64,000 bases of DNA. Origin: Lachnospiraceae bacterium (lineage in GTDB: Bacteria > Bacillota > Clostridia > Lachnospirales > Lachnospiraceae). The notes under the pieces were generated by a model. That model had not been told where the DNA came from and did not search any database. It saw nothing but the letters and a program-made list of their open reading frames with translations. Below, in pieces: positions 16,078 through 24,997 of this stretch. Both the position numbers and the translations under genes were made by a program. The stretch's first letter is position 1, and every line of letters starts with the position of its first letter. The stretch is from positions 1-64,000 of the forward strand of contig CAJTDK010000001.1 in NCBI GenBank assembly GCA_910575105.1, in the 5' to 3' direction.

Positions 16078-17613
16078 ATGAGTTTATTAGAAGTTACGGG
16101 ATTAACACATTCTTTTGGAGAAAATTATCTGTTTAAAAACGCAGATTTTACATTGAACAAAGGGGAGCATATTGGGATTGTCGGTCAGAACGGGGCAGGA
16201 AAAAGCACGTTCATAAAGATTTGCACGGAGCAGCTTATCCCAGACTCTGGCAGGATAGTATGGCAGCCGAACACAAAAATAGGGTATCTCGACCAGTACG
16301 CTCAAATTGAAAAAAGCGTGGCGATGAGGGAGTTCCTGCAATCCGCATTTTCTGGGCTGTATGAGATAGAAAACAGGATGAATGAACTGTACTGCCAGTC
16401 TGCGGACGGGGACATGGCGAAGCTAAACACGGCGGCAAGGTATCAGGAAGAATTAGAGCGCAAGGAGTTTTATTTGATTGATACAAAGATAGAACAGGTG
16501 GCAACAGGTCTGGGCTTAACGGCAATCGGGTTAGACAGACCGATTGAGCAGATGAGCGGCGGACAGAGGGCAAAGGTCATACTGGCGAAACTACTGCTTG
16601 AAAAGCCAGATATTTTGCTTTTAGACGAGCCGACAAACTTCTTGGACAAGGAACACGTTACATGGCTTGCCGAGTATCTTTCCAGTCTGCCAAACGCTTT
16701 TCTGGTAGTATCGCATGACTATGACTTTTTAGAGAAAATATCCACAAGGATATGCGACATTGATAACGAGAAGATTACAAAATATTTTGGCACTTATTCA
16801 GAGTTCACGAGAAAAAAGGCACTGCTCCGTGAGGATTATATCAGACAGTATGCCGCACAGCAGAAAACAATCAAAAAGACGGAAGAATTTATCCGCAGGA
16901 ATATTGCAGGGAGAAAGTCAAAAATGGCTCGTGGCAGGCAGAAACAGCTTGACCGAATGGATAAGATGGAAGCTCTGGAGCAGAAAGAAATCAAGCCGCA
17001 TTTTCAGTTTGCGGCTCTCCCGCTGACTACGACAGAGCATCTAAAAGTAAAACATCTGGATGTTGGCTACCACTATCCTGTTTTGTCAGACATCAGCTTT
17101 TCCATAAAAGGGGGCGAGAAAATTGTTATGACGGGATTTAATGGCATCGGCAAATCCACCCTGTTAAAAACGCTTATCAGTCAAATACCCTTATTAAGCG
17201 GGGGCTTCCATTTTTCGGAGCAGGTAAAGATTGGGTATTTTGATCAGGAATTGGCATGGGCGGATATAGAAAAAACGCCCATTCAGATTATTTCCGATGC
17301 TTACCCATCACTTACGATAAAAGACGTGAGAAAGCATCTTGCGGGCTGTGGCATCTCAAGCAAACACGCCATGCAGGAAATCGGGACTTTGAGCGGAGGG
17401 GAACAGGCAAAGGTTAAAATGTGCCTGCTTATGATGAAGCCGTGCAATTTCCTTATCATGGACGAGCCGACAAACCACCTTGATGCACTGGCAAAAGAAT
17501 CATTGAAAACCGCACTGGAAGAATTTGAGGGGACAGTGCTATTAGTATCGCATGAGGAAGCGTTTTACCGAGAATGGACGCAGAAAGTGATAAACATAGA
17601 AAAGAAAATATAG
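16078..17613 (+). CDS. ABC-F ribosome-protection ATPase
   Basis: A 511-aa ABC-F protein with two ATPase domains and no membrane segment. Domain 1 shows Walker A GQNGAGKST (near residue 36), the signature QMSGGQRAKV and Walker B DILLLDEPTNFLD. A basic interdomain linker with predicted coiled coil follows (RRNIAGRKSKMARGRQKQLDRMDKME). Domain 2 has GFNGIGKST, TLSGGEQAKV and LIMDEPTNHLD. Such proteins bind the ribosomal E site and displace drugs, or act on stalled ribosomes. The attenuator leader strongly suggests an antibiotic-resistance type, probably against PTC-targeting drugs. ATG 16078 is chosen over 16072 because AGAGGA is better spaced. Confidence 0.88.
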   Translation: MSLLEVTGLTHSFGENYLFKNADFTLNKGEHIGIVGQNGAGKSTFIKICTEQLIPDSGRIVWQPNTKIGYLDQYAQIEKSVAMREFLQSAFSGLYEIENRMNELYCQSADGDMAKLNTAARYQEELERKEFYLIDTKIEQVATGLGLTAIGLDRPIEQMSGGQRAKVILAKLLLEKPDILLLDEPTNFLDKEHVTWLAEYLSSLPNAFLVVSHDYDFLEKISTRICDIDNEKITKYFGTYSEFTRKKALLREDYIRQYAAQQKTIKKTEEFIRRNIAGRKSKMARGRQKQLDRMDKMEALEQKEIKPHFQFAALPLTTTEHLKVKHLDVGYHYPVLSDISFSIKGGEKIVMTGFNGIGKSTLLKTLISQIPLLSGGFHFSEQVKIGYFDQELAWADIEKTPIQIISDAYPSLTIKDVRKHLAGCGISSKHAMQEIGTLSGGEQAKVKMCLLMMKPCNFLIMDEPTNHLDALAKESLKTALEEFEGTVLLVSHEEAFYREWTQKVINIEKKI

Positions 17614-17712
17614 GTGAAAGGCACATTTTTAAATAGTGCCAGAGGTAAGGGGAAGTCCGCCAAATAAAAAAACAGTGTTTGGTGGGCTGCTTTGCCATGT
17701 CAAAAATAAAAG

Positions 17713-17750
17713 TCCTTCCAAAACTGTTTTCAGTTTGGAGGGATTTTTTT
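17713..17750 (+). terminator. terminator after the ABC-F gene
   Basis: CCTTCCAAAACTG and CAGTTTGGAGGG form a stem with a short loop, followed by seven T. The rest of the 17614-18036 gap holds only this hairpin, the terminator at 17894 and an upstream region for the sigma-like gene; I see no other gene there. Confidence 0.8.
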
Positions 17751-17893
17751 GCATACGGGAAGTGCTTTTTATTTACATATATCATGTCGGGGATGGTTTG
17801 GTAACCTGTTAAAAAAATCTCCGTCAGCGTATGGGGGCTTTGCACCCTGCAAGTAGAAGTCAAATTTCTACATATTGGAACTAAAATTTCCCT

Positions 17894-17930
17894 AAACCGT
17901 AAAGGTCTAACAGCCTTTACGGTTTTTCTT
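17894..17930 (+). terminator. second terminator upstream of the sigma-like gene
   Basis: AAACCGTAAAGG (17894-17905) pairs perfectly with CCTTTACGGTTT (17914-17925), followed by T-rich sequence. It insulates the sigma-like gene from upstream transcription or acts as an attenuator for it. Confidence 0.75.
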
Positions 17931-18036
17931 TTGTCGTTTTTGTTGGAATACGTTGTAGGGCTGTTTCTGGCATCCACTGCCGTTCACCGCCTTCCAATCT
18001 GGATTTTCAAAAAAATTCAGATTGGAGGTAAAAGAA

Positions 18037-18465
18037 ATGTCATTCAACTATGGCAGAGAAGAAAAGAAGTGGCGGCTCTGGAAAGAAGCCGAAGAAAAGG
18101 AACTGCGGGGCTTGGGCGTTGACGAAGACACTATTGAAAAGCTCCATACCTACGATTGGGCAGTCTTTAATTCGGACAGGAGGTATTACCGCAGATTGAA
18201 AGAAGCGGGTACATATCTTGAAGAATTTGCCGAGGATGTGGCACAGCCCGAAGTGGGAACGGTAGAGGATTTTCTCGACAGCATTGAGAATCAACAGCTA
18301 TATCAAGTTTTGATTAAGGTAGACAGGCTTACCCTGCAAATCATTGTGATGAAAATGCAAGGCTATTCTACACATGATATAGCGTCGTTGCTTGGGATGA
18401 CAGAGCAGGCAATTTACAAGCGTGTGAACAGGCTCAAAGAAAAAATTAAAAAAATTTTAAAGTAG
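18037..18465 (+). CDS. ICE sigma-70-like regulator
   Basis: A 142-aa protein with a C-terminal region-4-type HTH (LTLQIIVMKMQGYSTHDIASLLGMTEQAIYKRVNRLKEKIKKIL). It corresponds to the small sigma-like regulators near the xis/int end of Tn916/Tn1549-type elements. ATG 18037 follows GGAGG; the ribosome binding site partly overlaps the 3' arm of a small hairpin (CCAATCTG 17994-18001 / CAGATTGG 18018-18025). The excisionase and integrase genes expected downstream are absent, so any regulon inside the element is largely gone. Confidence 0.8.
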   Translation: MSFNYGREEKKWRLWKEAEEKELRGLGVDEDTIEKLHTYDWAVFNSDRRYYRRLKEAGTYLEEFAEDVAQPEVGTVEDFLDSIENQQLYQVLIKVDRLTLQIIVMKMQGYSTHDIASLLGMTEQAIYKRVNRLKEKIKKILK

Positions 18466-18495
18466 CGTCCAAAAACGGACGTTGCCGAGGACTAT

Positions 18496-18534
18496 GGGGT
18501 GTAAGGCAAAAAAGCCTTTGCCCCATTTTCTTTT
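18496..18534 (+). terminator. terminator after the sigma-like gene
   Basis: GGGG-tgt-AAGGC pairs with GCCTT-tg-CCCC around an A6 loop, followed by ATTTTCTTTT. Confidence 0.7.
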
Positions 18535-18730
18535 GTATAACGAAAACGGGATAGCTCTTTGACAACTGAATACTCATTCGTCAAACACTTCCTCTTTGTG
18601 ATTGTGAGAGCATAAGCGTGTGCAGCGGTACGCCATGACCCGCCGAAAGGCAACGAGCGGTAAATACCGACTGAAAATATTGGGCAGCTCACGATTCCGC
18701 CATAACCCACAAAGAGAATAATGGTACTCC
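18535..18730. other. residual ICE right-end DNA without genes
   Basis: About 200 bp of sequence of the kind that precedes xis in Tn1549-like elements (a TTTGACAA-type promoter box near 18559). It runs directly into a truncated transposase at about 18730. No integrase, excisionase or clear attachment repeat is visible. Confidence 0.45.
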
Positions 18731-19129
18731 CGTCTTGAATGCGGAAACAATATGGTTTGCTTTTTGCTCTTTGGATTTGTTGCCCCTCATGGTTTTTCCA
18801 TCAATACAGATGATCTTTTTAAGCGCCTCCCCCTCCCTGCTGTTTACAAGTTCATTCCATTTTTTATAAACACCCTGTATATATTCCGGTGCAATACTAC
18901 CCATAACCCTCTGCATTGTGTCATGCGAAGGGATGCCATTTTCAAGTCCAATGTACTGTTTGAGGAAGTCTTTATTTGACTTTGCAAAAATTTCAATTTC
19001 CTGCCAGTCATCGGCATTTGCCAGTTTTGCAAACAGCACGATCACCACAACATCAAGCAGTTTATACCTGATCTTTTTTTCCTGTCTTTTATCTTCGATC
19101 AATTCTATTGTTTTTAATATCTCTGTCAT
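18689..19129 (-). pseudogene. ISAs1-family transposase, N-terminal fragment
   Basis: The N-terminal part of an ISAs1-family DDE transposase: KLLDVVVIVLFAKLANADDWQEIEIFAK, GIPSHDTMQRVMG and the first catalytic block ICIDGKTMRGNKSKEQKANHIVSAF. Real homology ends near 18731, and the last 13 codons are ICE sequence read in the opposite direction. Either the ICE inserted into the IS or a deletion fused the two; the other half is not in this window. Full-length members have about 370-380 aa. Confidence 0.8.
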
Positions 19130-19195
19130 CGCCAAACACCACCTTTATTGTAAGAATACCACAAATTTCCTGTAAAGGTGATGTCTGTTCACAAT

Positions 19196-19396
19196 TTATT
19201 CATTCATGCGTTTGTCCTGACTTTGTACTGCTTTTCTTCGGCAGCCTCCTCCCTTACGGCCGGCTCTTGTATTGCTGCGTAGAATAAAGGATGTGCCCTG
19301 ACACATTCCCGCGCCGGACGCGGTTGCCTGCGACATGCCTCCTCTTTGTGCGGGAGCACATCCTCCCGAAGAGATTTTACCTATAGGAAACTTCAT
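19196..19396 (-). CDS. possible small Gly/Cys-rich peptide, doubtful
   Basis: A 66-codon frame that starts inside the perfect palindrome at 19373-19413 and encodes a Gly-, Arg- and Cys-containing peptide (FPIGKISSGGCAPAQRGG, later GRKGGGCRRK). AGGA lies too close to the ATG to be a good site. It may be only the shadow of an untranslated structured region. I do not recognise a family. Confidence 0.2.
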   Translation of the reverse strand: MKFPIGKISSGGCAPAQRGGMSQATASGAGMCQGTSFILRSNTRAGRKGGGCRRKAVQSQDKRMNE

Positions 19397-19413
19397 TTCC
19401 TATAGGTAAAATC
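19373..19413. repeat. perfect 18-bp inverted repeat, 5-nt loop
   Basis: GATTTTACCTATAGGAAA (19373-19390) and its exact complement (19396-19413) surround CTTCA. There is no T-run, so it is not a standard terminator. It lies in the 355-bp gap between the transposase remnant and the AIM24-like gene; apart from the doubtful small frame I see nothing else in that gap. Confidence 0.85.
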
Positions 19414-19491
19414 ACCTGCCGTTTCTGACAGATGCCTTGCTAAAAGCCATATATACTTCACAAACCAAACAATATATATTCGCCTTCACAA

Positions 19492-20172
19492 TTAATTCCC
19501 CGTCGGGATATACGGCCTTAATGCCCCTGCCACATTGCTGATCGGCATCGTCTGCAGCCACACCTTCCCCGGGCCGGTAATAACCGTATTAAAGAGTCCT
19601 TCGCCGCCGAACAGCATATTCTTCACACCCGGAACGCTCTGGATATCCATTTTGCAGGTCGCCGACATCGCTGCAAGATGCCCGGTATCTATGACAATCT
19701 GCTGCCCGGGCTGCAGGTCATATTCAATCACATGACCATCAAATTCAGCAAACACGATTCCCTGTCCGCTGATTTTCTGCATGATAAAGCCTTCGCCGCC
19801 AAACAATCCGGACCCGAGCTTTTTACGGAAGTGCATAGATAACTGCACGCCTTCTTCACTGGCAAGAAATGCGCTTTTCTGAAAGATCATATCCTGCCCC
19901 GGTGACACTTCAAATGCCCGGATAGATCCCGGAAAGCTTGATGCAAATGCAATCATCCCCGGGCCGCCCTGGGCGGTATAGATATTCTGGAACATCTTCT
20001 CACCGGAAAATGCTCTTCCGAATGCCTTGCCGATCCCGCCGTTACTGGTCGTCTCCATCTTCATATTGGGCGACATCCACGACATGGCTCCTCCCTCTGT
20101 AATCATCTTCTCTCCTGCCTCAAGCTCACAGATCACCACCGGGAGCGTCTCCCCCTGTATCTGATATTTCAT
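19492..20172 (-). CDS. AIM24/TIGR00266-family protein
   Basis: A 226-aa protein of the AIM24 (TIGR00266) family, beta-rich proteins of unknown bacterial function. Typical segments are EGGAMSWMSPNMKMETTSNGG, the Gly-rich GKAFGRAFSGEKMFQNIYTA, SPGQDMIFQKSAFLA, GSGLFGGEGFIMQKISGQG and GGEGLFNTVITGPGKVWLQTMP. The length is normal. It is preceded on the same strand by the AraC-type gene with only 3 nt between, so the two are probably cotranscribed. No signal peptide. Confidence 0.88.
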   Translation of the reverse strand: MKYQIQGETLPVVICELEAGEKMITEGGAMSWMSPNMKMETTSNGGIGKAFGRAFSGEKMFQNIYTAQGGPGMIAFASSFPGSIRAFEVSPGQDMIFQKSAFLASEEGVQLSMHFRKKLGSGLFGGEGFIMQKISGQGIVFAEFDGHVIEYDLQPGQQIVIDTGHLAAMSATCKMDIQSVPGVKNMLFGGEGLFNTVITGPGKVWLQTMPISNVAGALRPYIPTGN

Positions 20173-20175
20173 TTC

Positions 20176-21072
20176 TCATACCTCCTTTTTTCTCTTTAAC
20201 GCATGCCTGTATTCATCGGGTGTCATTCCTATCTGCTTTTTAAACAGGCTGATAAAATAACTTGGGCTTTCAAAACCACAGCATAAGCAAACCTCCAGAA
20301 TAGACAGATCCTTCTCCTGCATCAGCTTGACCGCCTGCGTGATCCGGTAATGATTGATATATTCTATCGGCGTCTTCTGAAAAATGCTTTTAAAAAAACG
20401 GCAGAAATACTGCGGATTCATCTGCATGACTTGCGCCAGCTCGCTCAGATATATCTTTTCCGTATAATGGGAATGAATATAGGCAAGCGCTTTCTTCGCC
20501 CGCTCTATCTTCCGGTTATATCCGATAACATCTTCTGTCACAGCCGCAAACAGCTCTTCTCTCGCGAGAATCCCGAGAATCTGATAGATACACCCCTTGA
20601 CGCTCAAATACCACCCCGGCTCTTTCCTTTCGTACAGTCCGAGTATTTCCTTAAAAATCTCCACGATCTTCTGTCCGTAGCGCTCCTCCGTATAGATCGT
20701 CTGCGGAAGCAGGCACTGGCTGCCGAGAAGCGGATTGATATACTCGTTCTGTGCTTTGTCCCAGTAATCAAATCCCAGAATATCCGGCGAAAATACCAGG
20801 GCATGGTGTACAGAGCTCTGACTTCCTATGCTGCAAAGCTGGTGAAGCTCCTGGCTGTTGATACAGAAAAATTCCCCCTCATAGACCCGGTGGGTATCCG
20901 TGTTGATCGTCATGTCCAGGCACCCTTCTTCAATATAGATCAACTCTATCTCCCTGTGCCAATGATAAGGAACGGCCAGTCCGCCGAACGGATAATGCTG
21001 ATTATAAATCTGAAGCGGAATCTGAGGTGTTCCGTGTATAAACATATCTTTTAAATCTTCCGGGCGCTTCAT
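20176..21072 (-). CDS. AraC-family regulator of the sugar operon
   Basis: A 298-aa AraC/XylS regulator with an N-terminal cupin-like sensor (YHWHREIELIYIEEGCLDMTINTDTHRVYEGEFFCINSQELHQL) and two C-terminal HTH motifs (YLSELAQVMQMNPQYFCRFFKSIFQKTPIEYIN and LSILEVCLCCGFESPSYFISLFKKQIGMTPDEYR). The start at 21072 has GGAGAAG upstream; a further upstream ATG has none. It is divergent from a GH13/ABC operon and probably activates it in response to an oligosaccharide. Confidence 0.9.
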   Translation of the reverse strand: MKRPEDLKDMFIHGTPQIPLQIYNQHYPFGGLAVPYHWHREIELIYIEEGCLDMTINTDTHRVYEGEFFCINSQELHQLCSIGSQSSVHHALVFSPDILGFDYWDKAQNEYINPLLGSQCLLPQTIYTEERYGQKIVEIFKEILGLYERKEPGWYLSVKGCIYQILGILAREELFAAVTEDVIGYNRKIERAKKALAYIHSHYTEKIYLSELAQVMQMNPQYFCRFFKSIFQKTPIEYINHYRITQAVKLMQEKDLSILEVCLCCGFESPSYFISLFKKQIGMTPDEYRHALKRKKEV

Positions 21073-21152
21073 TCTCTTCTCCGTGATTCTTTGCTGCAAA
21101 TGAAATGTCAAAATCATTATATGAATTCATAATATCGGGTTAGAAGTCTATC

Positions 21153-21180
21153 TCGACAATACCTACAATAGGATTATAAA
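21153..21180 (+). promoter_or_regulatory. candidate promoter of the GH13/ABC operon
   Basis: TCGACA (21153-21158) and TATAAA (21175-21180) with a 16-bp spacer. The poor -35 would fit an activator-dependent promoter. Confidence 0.4.
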
Positions 21181-21202
21181 CCTTTAGGAAGGAGGTGTCT
21201 AT

Positions 21203-21337
21203 ATGATTACAGTCAATTTTTGCAAAAAAGGAGGTGAACGTACGTTATGGAAAGGAAATGGTGGCACGACCAGGTTGTTTATCAGATATATCCGCGCAGC
21301 TTTATGGACAGCAACAGCGACGGAATCGGTGATCTGA
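21203..21337 (+). CDS. short overlapping upstream ORF (44 aa)
   Basis: ATG 21203 has a near-perfect AAGGAGGTG site. The 44-codon frame runs through the Shine-Dalgarno sequence and start codon of the GH13 gene and ends 90 nt inside it in another frame. The peptide has no recognisable features. It may modulate GH13 translation or be an accident of the double ribosome binding site. Confidence 0.3.
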   Translation: MITVNFCKKGGERTLWKGNGGTTRLFIRYIRAALWTATATESVI

Positions 21338-22890
21338 ACGGCATAAAAAGCAAGCTATGGTACCTGCACAGACTTGGCGTGCAGATTATCTGGCTGTGCC
21401 CTGTCTACCGGTCGCCCAACCGGGATAACGGCTACGATATCAGCGATTATTACCAGATCATGGAAGAATTCGGAACTCTTGAGGACATGTGCGCACTGAT
21501 CGAGGAATGTAAAAATTATAATATATCCATCATCATGGATCTGGTACTAAGCCACAGCTCCGATCTGCATGAATGGTTTCAGCAGTCACGTTCCTCCAGA
21601 GATAACCCTTACCGGGAATACTATATCTGGAAAGATCCGGTGGAGGGAAAAGAGCCGACTGCCGAGAAAGCATTTTTCGGCGGAAGCGTATGGGAGTGGG
21701 ATGAGAAAACAGCACAGTACTACCGTCATACCTTCTGTAAAGAGCAGCCCGACCTTAACTGGAACAACAGCCGCCTGCGCCGGGAATTGTACAAGATGAT
21801 CCGCTTCTGGATGGATAAAGGCATCAAAGGCTTCCGGCTGGATGCGATCGACAACATCGCCAAAGATGAACAGGGCCGTCACGACACAGCGTCTGGAAAG
21901 GTCCACGAGTTTCTCCGGGAATTGAATGAAAACACCTTCGGCACAGCAAAGCATCTGGTCACGGTAGGCGAGACAGGCAGCGCAGGAATCGAAGACGCAA
22001 AGCTTTATTCGGACCCAAAGCGCCGGGAGCTGGATATGATCTTCCAGTTTGAGGTAATGGGAATCGACGGCACGCGTACAGGAACCGTCGAGCCAAAGGA
22101 ATATACGCTTAAGGATCTGAAGCAGGTAATGTCTAAATGGCAGGCAGAGCTTGACGATGTGGGATGGAACAGCCTGTTCTGGAGCAATCACGACTACCCG
22201 CGCGCTGTATCCCGCTTTGGGAACGATTCCCCAAAATACCGGACAGTATCCGCCAAAATGCTGGCGACGCTTCTCCACGGCATGAAGGGGACGCCCTATA
22301 TCTATCAGGGCGAGGAACTTGGCATGACCAACATTGCCTTCAACGGCATCTATGATTACCGCGATATCGAAACGCTGAATTTTTACGAAGAAAAAAAGGC
22401 AGAGGGCTGGCCGAAAGAGCGGATCATGGAATATATTTACCAGAACAGCCGCGATAATGCCAGGACACCCATGCAGTGGGATGCTTCCAAATACGCAGGT
22501 TTTTCCGATACGGCGCCGTGGATCAGACTGAATCCGAACTATACCGAAATAAACGCCGCAAAGAACTTAGCGGATAAACATTCTGTCTTTTATTATTACA
22601 AAAAGCTGATAGAGCTCCGGCATACTATGGATGTTCTCGTATACGGAACATATCAGTTGGAATACGAAGCACATCCGCAGGTATTTTCCTATACTAGGCG
22701 GTATCATGATGAATCTGTTCTGGTCATCTGCAATTTTTGCGAAGCATCCTGCAGCATTCCGCTCAATCTTTCATTTGAAGATAAGGATGTACTGATAAGC
22801 AACTATGAAACCCGGCAAAAAAAGAATAGCATACTATATTTACGGCCTTACGAGGCCCTCATGATTCAGACAGGGGGAAAAGCACGATGA
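21247..22890 (+). CDS. GH13 alpha-glucosidase (oligo-1,6-glucosidase type)
   Basis: A 547-aa cytosolic glycoside hydrolase family 13 enzyme. It starts WWHDQVVYQIYPRSFMDSNSDGIGDL, the alpha-glucosidase signature. Catalytic residues by motif: nucleophile Asp199 (KGFRLDAID), acid/base Glu242 (VTVGETG) and Asp316 (WSNHDYPRA). Most relatives have N-H-T/S-S in beta-strand 3; here it is LVLSHSSDLHEWF. No signal peptide, so it acts on imported sugars, in line with the ABC importer cotranscribed downstream. Substrate is likely alpha-glucosides such as isomaltose, sucrose or trehalulose types; the exact one is open. Confidence 0.88.
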   Translation: MERKWWHDQVVYQIYPRSFMDSNSDGIGDLNGIKSKLWYLHRLGVQIIWLCPVYRSPNRDNGYDISDYYQIMEEFGTLEDMCALIEECKNYNISIIMDLVLSHSSDLHEWFQQSRSSRDNPYREYYIWKDPVEGKEPTAEKAFFGGSVWEWDEKTAQYYRHTFCKEQPDLNWNNSRLRRELYKMIRFWMDKGIKGFRLDAIDNIAKDEQGRHDTASGKVHEFLRELNENTFGTAKHLVTVGETGSAGIEDAKLYSDPKRRELDMIFQFEVMGIDGTRTGTVEPKEYTLKDLKQVMSKWQAELDDVGWNSLFWSNHDYPRAVSRFGNDSPKYRTVSAKMLATLLHGMKGTPYIYQGEELGMTNIAFNGIYDYRDIETLNFYEEKKAEGWPKERIMEYIYQNSRDNARTPMQWDASKYAGFSDTAPWIRLNPNYTEINAAKNLADKHSVFYYYKKLIELRHTMDVLVYGTYQLEYEAHPQVFSYTRRYHDESVLVICNFCEASCSIPLNLSFEDKDVLISNYETRQKKNSILYLRPYEALMIQTGGKAR

Positions 22891-24119
22891 AAATATCCAA
22901 AAGAGTGACCGCAGCCATCCTTACCGCAGCTTTATGCGCCGTGACAGGGATCGGGTGCTCGAGCGGAAGCGACCCGGACAAAACAGCAATAGAAGTATTT
23001 GTATTTAAGCCAGAATCTGTGGAGATCTTTCAGGAATTAGGCGCCAAATTCGAAGAAGAAAACCCGGACATCAAAGTCTACGTCAATTCACCCGGCGACG
23101 CGTATGCCATCTTAAAGTCGCGCATGGTCAAAGGAAATCCGCCGGACATCGTCGGCCTGGACGCGACCCAAACGTACGTGGATTACGCAAAGGCAGATAT
23201 TTATGAAGACATGACAGGTTCTGACCTGATCAAAAAAGTAAAACCTTCTTATGTTCAGATGCTTGCCGATATGGAAGGAATGGGCGGAACAGTACACGCA
23301 ATACCTTTTGCCGCCAATGTAACCGGCATCATGTACAATAAAGAAATATTCAGAAAATCAGGGCTTGATATCCCCGCCACATGGCCGGAGCTTATTACCC
23401 TCTGCGAAAACCTTCAGTCTGCCCAAGAAACCCCATTTTATCTCGGGTACAAGGAAGACTGGACGATAAACAGCGCCTGGAATCCCCTTGCGGGCAACTT
23501 TACCAGCGCAGACTTTTACCAGAATGTGACAGACGGAAAGGAAACTTTCGAGGAAGCCTATGAAGAACCATTAAATCGAATTGTCAAGCTGAACGATTTC
23601 AGCCAGGGAGATATCTTCTCCTATAATTACAATAACGCTACCGTAGGATTTGCAAACGGCGAATCAGCCATGTACATGCAGGGAAACTGGGCAATTCCCA
23701 TGATCCTTCAGACCAATCCCGATATGGATCTGGGCATGTTCCCGTTCCCGGCCATGGATGATGCAAAAGACAACCGTCTGTGCTCCAGCATTGACCTGAT
23801 GTTCTCAATTACAAAAAAGAGCAGTCATCCAGAGGAGTCTGTCCGTTTCCTGGAGTTTCTTACTTCTCAGGAAAATGTAAATTTATATATGGAAAACCAG
23901 TTTGGAATTCCTGCCATCAACTGTGATTTTGAATTTCCTCAGGCGATGGAAGGCATTGTCGATGATTTCAATAATGAAAATATCGTATCCTCTCCGCAGG
24001 CTTATTACCCGTCTGAGATGAAGGTTCCTGTCACGATCCAGACATATATGATTGACAGCGATAAGGACAAACTATTTAAACAATTCAATACGGTATGGCA
24101 GGATGTACACGAAGAGTAG
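22887..24119 (+). CDS. sugar ABC importer substrate-binding lipoprotein
   Basis: A 410-aa extracellular solute-binding protein with a lipoprotein signal (ILTAALCAVTGIGCSSGS, lipobox Cys near residue 24), then a type-1 (MalE-like) fold: EVFVFKPESVEIFQELGAKFEEENPDIKV, MVKGNPPDIVGLD and ESAMYMQGNWAIP. It overlaps the GH13 stop by 4 nt (ATGA), showing translational coupling. The lipid anchor is added by Lgt, whose gene lies in this window at 56266. Confidence 0.9.
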   Translation: MKISKRVTAAILTAALCAVTGIGCSSGSDPDKTAIEVFVFKPESVEIFQELGAKFEEENPDIKVYVNSPGDAYAILKSRMVKGNPPDIVGLDATQTYVDYAKADIYEDMTGSDLIKKVKPSYVQMLADMEGMGGTVHAIPFAANVTGIMYNKEIFRKSGLDIPATWPELITLCENLQSAQETPFYLGYKEDWTINSAWNPLAGNFTSADFYQNVTDGKETFEEAYEEPLNRIVKLNDFSQGDIFSYNYNNATVGFANGESAMYMQGNWAIPMILQTNPDMDLGMFPFPAMDDAKDNRLCSSIDLMFSITKKSSHPEESVRFLEFLTSQENVNLYMENQFGIPAINCDFEFPQAMEGIVDDFNNENIVSSPQAYYPSEMKVPVTIQTYMIDSDKDKLFKQFNTVWQDVHEE

Positions 24120-24133
24120 GGAGGTACATACAG

Positions 24134-24997
24134 ATGAAAAGCAAAGATAAAATATTTATGACGATGAGCCTGCCGATTATAATCATATTTTTCTGTTTCC
24201 ATACGATCCCTCTGTTTTGCGGATTTTTCTACAGTCTGACAAACTCCAAGGGATTCGGGACCTATGATTTTATCGGCTTTAAAAATTACCTGAAGCTGTT
24301 CCAGAACGCCCAGGTAATGAATGCATATATGTTCACATTCAAATTTGCAGTTATAACCACCCTCCTGGTAAATGTGATCAGCATCATCCTGGCGCTGGGG
24401 TTAAACTCAAAAATTCATTTTAAGGGAGCTTTGCGCGGCCTTTACTTTGTACCAAATATCCTGGGCGGTTTGATCGTAGGCTATATCTTTAACTTCCTGT
24501 TTACCTTCGTCATCCCTGCTGTCGGAAATGGACTGGGCTGGGATTCTTTAAGTACCAGCTTACTTGGAAAGCCGGAAACTGCATGGATCGGAATCGTTGT
24601 CTGCGTCGCATGGCAGTCTATTGCATTTAACACGATCATCTATATTTCCGGTCTGCAGACCATACCGGAGGACGTGTATGAAGCAAGCGCGATCGACGGC
24701 GCCAGCGGATGGAACAACTTCTGGAAGATCACGTTTCCGCTTATCGCACCATTTTTTACCATCAATATGGTACTCTGCATGAGGAATTTCCTTATGGTAT
24801 TTGACCAGATCATGTCTCTTACCTCAGGCGGCCCGGCGGAATCCACTACCTCGATTTCCATGCTCATCTATAAAAATGGTCTGACCGGGAACCAGTTCGG
24901 CCTGCAAAGCGCCAACTCTGTAATTTACTTTATATTGATCGTGGCGATTTCCGCATTCCAGTTGAAGGTACTGAATAAGAGGGAGGTACAGCTATAA
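24134..24997 (+). CDS. sugar ABC permease, MalF-like
   Basis: A 287-aa binding-protein-dependent permease with six predicted membrane helices, beginning KIFMTMSLPIIIIFFCFHTIP. The EAA-type loop that contacts the ATPase is visible (YEASAIDGASGWNNFWKITFPLI, near residue 190). ATG 24134 follows GGGAGGTA. It pairs with the next permease. No ATP-binding subunit is encoded nearby, so a shared MsmK-type ATPase elsewhere is likely. Confidence 0.9.
   Translation: MKSKDKIFMTMSLPIIIIFFCFHTIPLFCGFFYSLTNSKGFGTYDFIGFKNYLKLFQNAQVMNAYMFTFKFAVITTLLVNVISIILALGLNSKIHFKGALRGLYFVPNILGGLIVGYIFNFLFTFVIPAVGNGLGWDSLSTSLLGKPETAWIGIVVCVAWQSIAFNTIIYISGLQTIPEDVYEASAIDGASGWNNFWKITFPLIAPFFTINMVLCMRNFLMVFDQIMSLTSGGPAESTTSISMLIYKNGLTGNQFGLQSANSVIYFILIVAISAFQLKVLNKREVQL

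Noticed and set aside
18492-18710. 72-codon minus-strand frame with SLPFGGSWRTAAHA
   Set aside because: It runs antisense through the terminator and residual ICE end and has no ribosome binding site. It is often annotated in such elements but shows no protein features.
1-19190. Intact, self-transferable conjugative element
   Set aside because: Integrase, excisionase, most T4SS genes, the relaxase C-terminus and the coupling protein N-terminus are missing in the visible part.
21586-22278. 230-codon minus-strand frame inside the GH13 gene
   Set aside because: It is antisense to conserved catalytic motifs, with no start signals.
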